Source: Gammaproteobacteria bacterium
GTDB lineage: Bacteria > Pseudomonadota > Gammaproteobacteria > Eutrophobiales > Eutrophobiaceae
Length of the DNA: 8,501 nucleotides
Direction of reading: 5' to 3'
NCBI GenBank assembly: GCA_012270695.1
Contig: JAAXHV010000563.1
Coordinates: 1 to 8,501, forward strand
The stretch's first letter is position 1; the number at the start of each line of letters is the position of its first letter. Shown here piece by piece: positions 1 through 5,392 of this stretch. The notes under the pieces are model-generated. The model was not told the DNA's origin. It was given only the letters and a program-made list of their open reading frames with translations, and searched no databases. A program made the translations under genes and the position numbers.

Positions 1-1
1 G

Positions 2-24
2 CAATGTGCGACCTGACCCCACTC
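2..24. repeat. possible REP-like intergenic repeat, copy 1
   Basis: The stretch after the Hsp20 stop contains CAATGTGCG followed by an ACCTGACCCC block. A related but diverged string follows the methyltransferase stop at 5345-5370. Short GC-rich strings of this kind are common as dispersed intergenic repeats, and some are linked to REP-associated tyrosine transposases. Only two imperfect copies are visible and the window starts here, so this is tentative. Nothing else is visible in positions 1-49, and I see no convincing terminator for the Hsp20 operon. Confidence 0.2.
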
Positions 25-49
25 ACGGCATGGGACTACCTGTCGTCGG

Positions 50-448
50 TCAGTTGACCTGGATCTTCCTGAGCTGGGTTTCCTTCGCTTTCGACAGCAC
101 CAGGGTCAACACACCGTCGGCGACACTGGCTTTTATATTATCCGTGTCGATCTCACTGGACAAGGTAAAATTCCGGCTGAAGTGGCCGACATTGTATTCC
201 GTATACACCGGCTTGAAATCCTCATAATTATCGAAATTGATATGCCCCTGGACCGAAAGCTGGCGCTTCTCCAGTTTGATATCAATATTCTGTTTGCTGA
301 CGCCGGGCATTTCCATCGCCATGGTGATCGCATCGCCGGTCTCGAAGACATCAGTGCCGGGCACGTAAAATTTACCGGCATAAGTCTTCTCTTCCTGCGC
401 CTCCAGCTCTTTCTTCTCCTGCGGAGTTAAATCTTGGTTATTTGACAT
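50..448 (-). CDS. Hsp20-family small heat-shock protein (second gene of operon)
   Basis: An ATP-independent holdase chaperone of 132 residues that should bind unfolding cytoplasmic proteins and keep them refoldable. The N-terminal arm (1-23) is short and highly charged (Lys/Glu/Gln-rich). The alpha-crystallin domain covers about 27-121, with the strand motif around MAMEMPGV (43-50) and the signature DGVLTLVLSKA (111-121). The tail ends RKIQVN, whose I-x-V matches the I/V-x-I/V motif that docks on neighbouring subunits. The start at 448 is chosen because an AGGAGG ribosome binding site (453-459) sits just upstream; a longer frame reaching 565 would overlap the upstream gene. It lies 46 bp behind the other Hsp20 gene and is probably co-transcribed from the sigma-32 promoter at 972-999. 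The two proteins differ clearly in the N-terminal arm, so they may form mixed oligomers. Family assignment is firm; substrate preference cannot be told. Confidence 0.93.
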   Translation of the reverse strand: MSNNQDLTPQEKKELEAQEEKTYAGKFYVPGTDVFETGDAITMAMEMPGVSKQNIDIKLEKRQLSVQGHINFDNYEDFKPVYTEYNVGHFSRNFTLSSEIDTDNIKASVADGVLTLVLSKAKETQLRKIQVN

Positions 449-494
449 GACAACCTCCTGCACGTGGTATTGGATTGAAGTTCGATAAAAAAGT

Positions 495-920
495 TCAGGA
501 AATACTGATCGAGCGCGGCTTGTCCTGCTCAGTCCGCGGCAGGGACAAAGCCAGGATGCCGTCACGGTATTCCGCCTTGACCTTCTCCGCGTCTATCTGA
601 AACGGTGTGGCAAAGGTACGGTCGAACGCGCCCGTCTGCCGTTCGCGCCGGTGTACGCTCGCACTCTCACCATAATCCACCTGCTTGTTACCGGATATCC
701 TGACACGGTTACGCTGGACGTCGATATCGATATCTTTCCGATTGACGCCCGGCAGTTCCGCAATGATTGCGTATTCACCATCCTGCTGAAAGATGTTGAT
801 CGGCGGAAACCCGCCGCGGCTGCTGAGTCCGGAACCGAACCAGTCGCTCAACATCGTATCCGACAGCGCTTTTTGCAAGCTCAAAAGGCTGTCAACCGGA
901 CTTGTAAATAATCTGACCAT
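495..920 (-). CDS. Hsp20-family small heat-shock protein (first gene of operon)
   Basis: A 141-residue small heat-shock chaperone. The N-terminal arm (1-38) is hydrophobic with a helix-like stretch (VDSLLSLQKALSDTML) and a Gly/Ser-rich linker. The alpha-crystallin domain spans about 42-130, with AELPGVNRKDIDI (54-66), a loop region 80-97 rich in Arg/Glu, an AFDRTF strand at 98-103 and DGILALSLPR (120-129). The tail RSISIS carries the I-x-I docking motif. The start at 920 is chosen because GGAGGT lies 8-9 bp upstream; an alternative ATG at 1019 would place the start upstream of the heat-shock promoter and is rejected. It is the promoter-proximal gene of a two-gene minus-strand operon. Heat induction through RpoH is strongly suggested by the promoter at 972-999. 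Confidence 0.94.
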   Translation of the reverse strand: MVRLFTSPVDSLLSLQKALSDTMLSDWFGSGLSSRGGFPPINIFQQDGEYAIIAELPGVNRKDIDIDVQRNRVRISGNKQVDYGESASVHRRERQTGAFDRTFATPFQIDAEKVKAEYRDGILALSLPRTEQDKPRSISIS

Positions 921-971
921 GTTTTCACCTCCAAAATAGTTGTACGGGTTAATCTGTGGTACTGGTACAAA

Positions 972-999
972 AAATGGGGATGAGATAGAATTTTTCAAG
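972..999 (-). promoter_or_regulatory. sigma-32 (RpoH) heat-shock promoter of the Hsp20 operon
   Basis: On the minus strand the -35 element CTTGAAA (993-999) is followed by a 13-bp spacer and the -10 element CCCCATTT (972-979). This matches the established RpoH consensus CTTGAAA-N(13-14)-CCCCATNT. Transcription should start near 965, giving a leader of about 45 nt ending in the GGAGGT ribosome binding site. A perfect 10-bp palindrome GCGCATGCGC (1001-1010) lies next to the -35 box; its meaning is unknown. Confidence 0.9.
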
Positions 1000-1049
1000 C
1001 GCGCATGCGCTATTTCCATACGTTGAAGATCACAGTGATTAAAAAGTTC

Positions 1050-1397
1050 ATGAACCCGCTTACCATCGGCACACTCCTTAATTCCGCCCCCATGATCATC
1101 CAGGCCGCAGGCAAATTAATCGATTTAATCAAGGAACGGGAGCAAGGCGCTCCCGCCCATGTTGAAAACGTCCCGGTAACGCCGGATAACCTGGAAGAGG
1201 TCATCGGCAGGCTGGAGGCACGTCTTGATGCAATGGATGAAGCCAGTGTCGAGCAGATCAAGCTCATAGAACAACTGGCCCGCCAGAACGAGGCGCTGGC
1301 CGGTTCCCTGCAGCGGCAGCAGCAGCGCTCCACTTTTGCCTTCATCCTGGCGCTGGTTGCGTTACTGCTCGCAATCCTGGGGCTGACGGCTGGTTAG
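1050..1397 (+). CDS. small coiled-coil protein with C-terminal membrane anchor, function unknown
   Basis: I do not recognise a characterised family. The 115-residue protein has an amphipathic N-terminal segment (about 5-30), a short Pro-containing linker (33-46), a heptad-like charged helix (about 47-92, with LEEVIGRLEARLDAM and a Gln/Arg-rich end) and one strongly hydrophobic C-terminal segment (94-112, FAFILALVALLLAILGL). The layout suggests a tail-anchored, oligomeric inner-membrane protein facing the cytoplasm. No clear Shine-Dalgarno is seen. In-frame starts exist at 1005 (ATG) and 1035 (GTG); 1050 is preferred because the conserved-looking sequence MNPLTIGTLL begins there. It diverges from the Hsp20 operon. 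Its TAG stop (1395-1397) lies inside the left arm of the inverted repeat at 1390-1477, so the present C terminus may have been set by that element. Confidence 0.7.
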   Translation: MNPLTIGTLLNSAPMIIQAAGKLIDLIKEREQGAPAHVENVPVTPDNLEEVIGRLEARLDAMDEASVEQIKLIEQLARQNEALAGSLQRQQQRSTFAFILALVALLLAILGLTAG

Positions 1398-1477
1398 CCC
1401 GAATTTCACACCAGGTGATGCGATACACATGTCTCCGAAAGCACCTGGCGACTTGGTGAGAAATCCGGGCTAACCAG
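1390..1477. repeat. 88-bp MITE-like inverted repeat between the small membrane gene and tupB
   Basis: Arms 1390-1413 and 1454-1477 are 24 nt long and complementary at 22 of 24 positions (core GGTTAGCCCG paired with CGGGCTAACC). The interior has a shorter complementary pair, CAGGTG (1412-1417) and CACCTG (1442-1447), so the whole can fold as a long stem with an inner stem. It covers the end of the small membrane gene, including its stop codon, and ends one base before the ATG of tupB. Possible roles are a MITE, a dispersed palindromic repeat or a bidirectional terminator; no T-run follows the stem. No second copy is in this window. Confidence 0.7.
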
Positions 1478-1478
1478 T

Positions 1479-2168
1479 ATGGATTATTTTTCCGGGGCGA
1501 TAAGCGCCGCCCTGACGCTCATATTCAGTTTTGACCGGGAAGTCTACACGGTAGTCTGGACCTCATTACATATTTCCATCGTCGCGGTCACGCTGGCAGC
1601 GCTGTTCGGCATCCCCCTGGGAATCCTGGTAGTGCTGCGGGACTTTCCCGGCAAGCGCCTGTTGCAACAGGTGCTGAACACCCTGATGGCCCTGCCGACG
1701 GTGGTTGTGGGCCTGTTGTTGTACGGCCTGCTGACCAGACAGGGGGTCCTGGGCGGCCTGGGACTGTTGTATACGACGGGCGCCATCATCATCGGCCAGA
1801 CGCTGTTGATATTGCCTATTATCTGGAATCTCTCTATTGCCGCGGCTGCCGGCGCCGACCCGCGCCTGCTGCCCACCAGCCAGGCCCTGGGAGCATCCAC
1901 CCTGCAGCAGGGCGCCATGTACGTGAACGAAGTGAAGTTCGCCCTGGCTGCCGCCATGGTGGCCGGCTTCGGCCGGGCCATCGGCGAGGTGGGCATTGCC
2001 ATGATGCTGGGGGGCAACATAGAAGGTTTTACCCGTACCATGACGACGGCAATCGCGCTGGAGACCAGCAAGGGTGAATTCGAGTTTGCCCTGGCTCTGG
2101 GGATATTATTACTGGCAACGGCGTTCCTGGTGAATTTCATCGTACAACGTTTCCAGTCCATGGGTTGA
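1479..2168 (+). CDS. tupB: TupB-like tungstate/oxyanion ABC transporter permease
   Basis: The inner-membrane permease of an ABC importer, 229 residues, the usual length for TupB/WtpB-type permeases. About five hydrophobic segments are visible (roughly 26-53, 62-85, 98-118, 155-178 and 203-225). The ATPase-contact (EAA-type) loop follows the third and contains DPRLLPTSQALGAST (127-141). The stretch GFGRAIGEVGIAMMLGGNIEG (163-183) is typical of this subfamily. Its TGA overlaps the ATG of the ATPase gene, so the two are translationally coupled. The start is fixed by the lack of another early ATG; the 20 bases before it are the arm of the inverted repeat and hold no good ribosome binding site (GGTGAG lies about 18 nt upstream). 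Tungstate is inferred from family resemblance; molybdate or another oxyanion is possible. No periplasmic binding protein gene accompanies it. Confidence 0.85.
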   Translation: MDYFSGAISAALTLIFSFDREVYTVVWTSLHISIVAVTLAALFGIPLGILVVLRDFPGKRLLQQVLNTLMALPTVVVGLLLYGLLTRQGVLGGLGLLYTTGAIIIGQTLLILPIIWNLSIAAAAGADPRLLPTSQALGASTLQQGAMYVNEVKFALAAAMVAGFGRAIGEVGIAMMLGGNIEGFTRTMTTAIALETSKGEFEFALALGILLLATAFLVNFIVQRFQSMG

Positions 2169-3163
2169 TGGATCGCCTTTACCAGATCTCCGGCCTGGCA
2201 TTTTCCTACTCCGGGCGTAAGGTGCTGGAGCTGGACGAACTCCACATCGACCGCAACCGGGTGACGGCAGTGGTCGGACCAAACGGTTCCGGCAAAAGTA
2301 CACTGTTCGACATATTGGCCTTCCTGCGGAAACCCGCTTCGGGCAGGATACTGTTCCACGGCAAGCCCGCGTCAGGGATGAATAGCGCGCTGCTGCGGCG
2401 CCGGGTGGGTTATGTACAGCAAAAACCCTACCTGATGAAAATGTCGGTCAGGGACAATATCGGCTTGGGACTGAAATTCCGGGGCGAAACGCGCACAGTT
2501 ATCGATGCTGTCGTTAACCGCGTTGCCGATGAACTGGGCCTGGGAACGCTGCTGCACCGGGACGCCGGCAGGCTTTCGGGCGGGGAGATACAGAAAGTGG
2601 CGCTGGCCCGTGCTCTGGCGCTGCGACCTGAGGTGGTGATCATGGACGAACCGTTCACTTACCTGGATGAGGTCACCGTCCATGAATTTGAAGACTGGAT
2701 CGCCGGACAGCGGGCAGCTCAGGCGAGAACGATCATCTTCAGTACCCATGACCGGCTGCGCGCGCAATCCCTGTCCGATAATATCCTCAGCCTGATCAAC
2801 GGCCGGCTCTACCCGATCTCGTCCGGAAACCTGTTCAGCGGGACGCTGGAGGTCAGTAACAACACGTTTATCTGCGGCAACGCCCGGTTTACGGTGCCGG
2901 AAAGCGTCAAATCAGGCCATAAACTGTTCATCGACCCGAAACATCTCGTCATTTCCACGGAACGCCTGTCATCCAGCATGCGCAACAACTTTTTCGGCGC
3001 GATAACGGCAATGAGCGCGGTCAATGGAGAGATTCACCTGAAGATCAAAGCGGACGTGATGTTCCATGCCGTGATCACCCGGAAATCTCTGGAAGAGATG
3101 AACCTGCAACTCGGAGACTCGGTCTGGGTGAGTTGCAAGTCGAGCCAGGTTACCGTGATTTGA
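2168..3163 (+). CDS. tupC: TupC-like ABC transporter ATP-binding protein with C-terminal TOBE domain
   Basis: The cytoplasmic ATPase that powers the adjacent permease, 331 residues. The ABC domain (about 1-215) has Walker A GPNGSGKST (37-45), Q-loop Q84/Q85 (GYVQQKPYLM), signature LSGGE (136-140), Walker B VVIMDEP (156-162) with catalytic E161, D-loop YLDE (165-168) and H-loop H194 (STHD). A linker of about 220-270 leads to a TOBE/Mop-like region (about 273-331, NNFFGAITAM to SSQVTVI), typical of molybdate and tungstate ATPases, where oxyanion binding can regulate transport. The ATG at 2168 is preferred over the TTG at 2165 because it overlaps the tupB stop as TGATG. All catalytic motifs are intact, so it should be active. 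It ends about 30 bp before a convergent toxin gene. Confidence 0.88.
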   Translation: MDRLYQISGLAFSYSGRKVLELDELHIDRNRVTAVVGPNGSGKSTLFDILAFLRKPASGRILFHGKPASGMNSALLRRRVGYVQQKPYLMKMSVRDNIGLGLKFRGETRTVIDAVVNRVADELGLGTLLHRDAGRLSGGEIQKVALARALALRPEVVIMDEPFTYLDEVTVHEFEDWIAGQRAAQARTIIFSTHDRLRAQSLSDNILSLINGRLYPISSGNLFSGTLEVSNNTFICGNARFTVPESVKSGHKLFIDPKHLVISTERLSSSMRNNFFGAITAMSAVNGEIHLKIKADVMFHAVITRKSLEEMNLQLGDSVWVSCKSSQVTVI

Positions 3164-3193
3164 CAGGAACAAGGCAACAAGCCGACAGACCTT

Positions 3194-3580
3194 TTAAGTT
3201 ATTGAAGGCTTGAAGCGCTTAACGGACAACCCGTCAATAAAACAAAAATCTTTATAATTAGCCGTACATAAGGTTTCTTGATGATAAAGTGCCGTTGCCG
3301 CGATAAACGCATCACCCAGACTAAGATTGTTACTGAGCGCGTATTGCCGAATTAAAACGTCAGCAGCGATACTAACTTCATTAGAGCAATGTATAATCCG
3401 GCATCTGACCATCTTCAAAAAATTTTCCAGGTCAGTGACCTCTCTTTTATTCCTGCATCCCTGGATAAGTTCTATACGAGTAATCACCGATATGTTTATA
3501 TGCTGTTCTCCAAGGATTGCGTCTTGGGCTTGTCTATCGCCCCGTTCAGCAAAAATGAAAATGTCCGTATCAAATATCAT
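3194..3580 (-). CDS. vapC: PIN-domain ribonuclease toxin (VapC-like)
   Basis: The toxin of a type II toxin-antitoxin pair, 128 residues, full length for a PIN domain. The expected acidic metal-binding residues are present: D4 and D6 (FDTDIFIF), E37 (RIELIQG), D90 (LGDAFIAATAL) and D111 near the C-terminal motif TANYKDF (107-112). VapC-type PIN toxins are Mg-dependent ribonucleases that cut tRNA or rRNA when freed from antitoxin. The start ATG overlaps the antitoxin stop by 4 nt (ATGA), the usual arrangement. Codons and base composition are AT-richer than the neighbouring tup and sulfatase genes, consistent with horizontal transfer. The RNA target cannot be inferred. Confidence 0.9.
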   Translation of the reverse strand: MIFDTDIFIFAERGDRQAQDAILGEQHINISVITRIELIQGCRNKREVTDLENFLKMVRCRIIHCSNEVSIAADVLIRQYALSNNLSLGDAFIAATALYHQETLCTANYKDFCFIDGLSVKRFKPSIT

Positions 3581-3822
3581 TTAATGCCACGTCCTTTTCT
3601 TGCCTGTTTCAATTGCTCTATTGCAGCGTATGGGTCGTCTCCTTCCCTGCGGTTGAAATAGGCCTTTACAACTCGCTCATCGAATGTATTATTTTTCGTA
3701 GCTGCAGGATTAACCAGTCCTATGACTTTCCCATGAAAGGTCAATTCAACCACTTCTCCACGTTCGAGCGCCTGACGTAATTCATGTGTGCCTGAGCGCA
3801 TGTTCGTTAATGACAATTGCAT
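3577..3822 (-). CDS. Phd/YefM-like antitoxin
   Basis: An 81-residue antitoxin partner of the downstream PIN toxin. The N-terminal half (about 1-40) fits the Phd/YefM DNA-binding fold: an N-terminal strand, a helix HELRQALERGEVV (13-25) and the strand pattern LTFHGKVIGLVNP (27-39). The C-terminal half (48-81, ERVVKAYFNRREGDDPYAAI and a basic tail) should wrap the toxin. The start at 3822 is supported by GGAGG (3830-3834), 7 nt upstream. Autoregulation by binding the upstream palindrome (3860-3883) is likely from the family. It shares its strand with the TSUP gene, whose stop lies 72 bp upstream, but the palindrome in between suggests an independent promoter. Confidence 0.85.
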   Translation of the reverse strand: MQLSLTNMRSGTHELRQALERGEVVELTFHGKVIGLVNPAATKNNTFDERVVKAYFNRREGDDPYAAIEQLKQARKGRGIK

Positions 3823-3859
3823 ACATCATCCTCCATCAGAGAAACATCAATAATAGCAT

Positions 3860-3883
3860 AATGCACATTTTAAATTGTGCATT
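3860..3883. promoter_or_regulatory. 24-bp palindrome, probable operator of the toxin-antitoxin operon
   Basis: The sequence has half-sites AATGCACA and TGTGCATT around an AT-rich centre. All pairs match except one T/T pair at 3868/3875. It lies about 38 bp upstream of the antitoxin start, with AT-rich DNA (including TATTAT on the minus strand) in between that could be the -10 region. Antitoxins of the Phd type repress their own operon through palindromes in this position. It lies just downstream of the TSUP stop, but no T-run follows on the minus strand, so a terminator is less likely. Confidence 0.6.
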
Positions 3884-3894
3884 TTACGAGACCA

Positions 3895-4626
3895 TCAGAA
3901 AAGAATCCAGGCCCGGTACAGCAATCTCAGCGCAAAGCAGGACATAATGAGCTTGAATATCAGCCTGAATTTTTCCTCGGGGATTCGATGCAACATCTTT
4001 TTCCCCAGGTACGCGCCGGGGATGGCCACCAGGATGGCGGCTACGATGACCTTGAAATAAGGACTGTAATCAAAGCCGTAATAACTGTATGCACCCAGTT
4101 TGAGCAGATTCATGAACAACAGTCCCGCCGCCAGCGTACCGACAATCTGCAGCTTCGATAAGGCCGCGCGTATCATCAAGGGTTGAAATAACCCGCCGAA
4201 TGAGAACAGGGTCGATAAAAATGAATGAATAACGCCGACCCAGAAAAACGGCGTAGGAATCCTGGACCCCCACTCTACTTTCGGCATCCAGACGGCTGCC
4301 AGTATCAACAAACCGATAACCAGGCTCAGTAGAAACTCCGATAAATCAAAATACACCCGCCCGCCGATGAAGACGCCGATACAGGCGCCCAGTAAAAACG
4401 GCATCACGATACGCCAGTATATCTCCTTGCGGAAATACCAGAACCTGCCCAGCGACAATCCCAGCATCATCCAACTGTGCAGCGGCACCGCCGAAGTAAT
4501 CGGCAAGACGCTGGAAACGATGGCAAGCATGAGGAAACCACCGCCCACCGCGAAGGCGGCGCTGATGAACGCTGAAAAAAACGATCCGAATATGATCAGT
4601 ATTGCAGCCGGGTCAAATAAGGACAT
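3895..4626 (-). CDS. TSUP-family (TauE/SafE) membrane permease
   Basis: An inner-membrane protein of 243 residues with about eight hydrophobic segments (roughly 8-26, 29-47, 73-92, 96-114, 126-148, 157-178, 189-207 and 219-241). The two halves resemble each other: AFAVGGGFLMLAI (24-36) and FSFGGLFQPLMI (141-152) are the Gly-rich motifs characteristic of TSUP (DUF81, sulfite exporter TauE/SafE) proteins. The family moves sulfur-containing organic anions, sulfite or related small anions across the membrane; the substrate here is unknown. The start at 4626 has no clear ribosome binding site. It diverges from the methyltransferase gene, sharing a 32-bp intergenic stretch. Two sulfatases about 1 kb away on the other strand make a sulfur link conceivable, but nothing ties them into one operon. 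Confidence 0.85.
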   Translation of the reverse strand: MSLFDPAAILIIFGSFFSAFISAAFAVGGGFLMLAIVSSVLPITSAVPLHSWMMLGLSLGRFWYFRKEIYWRIVMPFLLGACIGVFIGGRVYFDLSEFLLSLVIGLLILAAVWMPKVEWGSRIPTPFFWVGVIHSFLSTLFSFGGLFQPLMIRAALSKLQIVGTLAAGLLFMNLLKLGAYSYYGFDYSPYFKVIVAAILVAIPGAYLGKKMLHRIPEEKFRLIFKLIMSCFALRLLYRAWILF

Positions 4627-4637
4627 ATCGATTTGGC

Positions 4638-4643
4638 TATAAT
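4638..4643 (+). promoter_or_regulatory. candidate -10 element of the methyltransferase gene
   Basis: TATAAT is a perfect sigma-70 -10 hexamer. No good -35 hexamer stands 16-18 bp upstream. Transcription would begin near 4650, only a few bases before GTG 4653 and ATG 4659, which would make the message essentially leaderless. This agrees with the absence of a Shine-Dalgarno sequence. Confidence 0.45.
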
Positions 4644-4658
4644 GTTTAAAATGTGATC

Positions 4659-5342
4659 ATGAAAATTAAAGAAACCCTCGCTGCGGAGTTCGACCAGTTC
4701 TCCGATAACTATACGGAAGACATGATCCGCTGCGTCCCGCATTACCTGCGGCTGCTGTCCGGTCTCAGCGAACACCTGCCTGGTAGCTTTTCCGCGTCCC
4801 GGATCCTGGATCTGGGCTGCGGCAACGGCAACGTGACAGCCCTGCTGCTGGATAAATTCCCCGACGCCGAATATACCTTACTGGATGCTTCGGCGGACAT
4901 GGTGGCGTTATGCCGGAAAAGGTTTTCCGGCATAAATATGACCTGCATCAGGAGTTATTTCCGCGATTATACCTTCCCCGAGGATTATTTTGACCTGATT
5001 GCCGCAGGTTTCAGCCTGCACCACCTCGACAGCAGGGAAAAACAGTGGATTTTTCCCCTGCTCTGCAATGGGCTTAAGCAGGAAGGAATCTTCGCCTGCT
5101 CGGACCTGATGATCAGCAAGACCTCCCCAGAACATGAAGGGCTGATCGAGGAATGGCGGGCCTTCGTCAACGCCAGCTACCCCGACGGCGAGAAATGGGC
5201 GTGGATGACGGAGCATTATGACGCCTACGACCGGCCCGATGATTACGCCGACCAGGAGCAATGGTTGTACAACGCCGGGTTCCGCTACGTCGTCACCAAA
5301 TGGCGGGATGGCCACTGGGTTAATTTTATTGCCGGAAAATGA
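4659..5342 (+). CDS. class I SAM-dependent methyltransferase
   Basis: A soluble protein of 227 residues with a Rossmann-type methyltransferase fold. Motif I is ILDLGCGNGNVT (49-60), which binds S-adenosylmethionine. The acidic residue after strand 2 is D77 (TLLDAS), which contacts the ribose. Motif IV/post region is FDLIAAGFSLHHLD (111-124). The C-terminal part is rich in Trp, Tyr and Asp and ends with an AGF-type strand (YNAGFRYVV) common in small-molecule methyltransferases. The substrate cannot be told; the helical N terminus and HHL motif resemble methyltransferases of the Methyltransf_11/25 type, and a tRNA or metabolite substrate is equally possible. ATG 4659 is chosen; GTG 4653 (two residues longer) is an alternative. 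Codons 84-92 lie in a perfect 28-bp hairpin (4908-4935). Confidence 0.87.
   Translation: MKIKETLAAEFDQFSDNYTEDMIRCVPHYLRLLSGLSEHLPGSFSASRILDLGCGNGNVTALLLDKFPDAEYTLLDASADMVALCRKRFSGINMTCIRSYFRDYTFPEDYFDLIAAGFSLHHLDSREKQWIFPLLCNGLKQEGIFACSDLMISKTSPEHEGLIEEWRAFVNASYPDGEKWAWMTEHYDAYDRPDDYADQEQWLYNAGFRYVVTKWRDGHWVNFIAGK
4908..4935. repeat. perfect inverted repeat inside the methyltransferase gene
   Basis: Arms TTATGCCGGAAAA (4908-4920) and TTTTCCGGCATAA (4923-4935) are exactly complementary over 13 bp with a 2-nt spacer (GG). The string TGCCGGAAAA recurs just before the gene's stop codon (5331-5340). It is in frame and encodes part of the helix after strand 2, so it does not break the protein. 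It could be a strong mRNA hairpin, a protein-binding site or a recently acquired palindromic insertion. Confidence 0.85.
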
Positions 5343-5344
5343 TT

Positions 5345-5370
5345 CAATGTGCGTGCTGAGCCTGTCCCCA
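5345..5370. repeat. possible REP-like intergenic repeat, copy 2
   Basis: Just after the methyltransferase stop, CAATGTGCG..CTGA followed by a CCCCA block resembles the string at positions 2-24. The match is exact over the first 9 bases and then broken. It may be a degraded copy of the same dispersed element, or chance. Confidence 0.2.
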
Positions 5371-5392
5371 TTCTGAACCCGGATTCGGAAAA

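Noticed and set aside
921..965. RNA thermometer (fourU or ROSE type) in the Hsp20 leader
   Set aside because: The leader has no stretch convincingly complementary to the GGAGGT site; the U-run is next to the site rather than paired to it.
1398..1478. A molybdenum-cofactor or tungsten-cofactor riboswitch upstream of tupB
   Set aside because: The structure is a simple long palindrome; I do not see the multi-helix conserved pattern of that RNA class, and the left arm lies inside a coding region.
1544..2359. 271-codon open frame antisense to tupB and the start of tupC
   Set aside because: It crosses two genes with intact family motifs on the other strand and has Arg/Pro/Met-rich low-quality protein sequence with no recognisable domain.
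3389..3661. Plus-strand frames across the toxin gene
   Set aside because: The minus-strand PIN toxin explains the region with all catalytic residues; the plus frames carry no domain or ribosome binding site.
5342..5392. Rho-independent terminator after the methyltransferase gene
   Set aside because: Only a 3-bp stem (CCG/CGG) can be formed and no T-run follows it.
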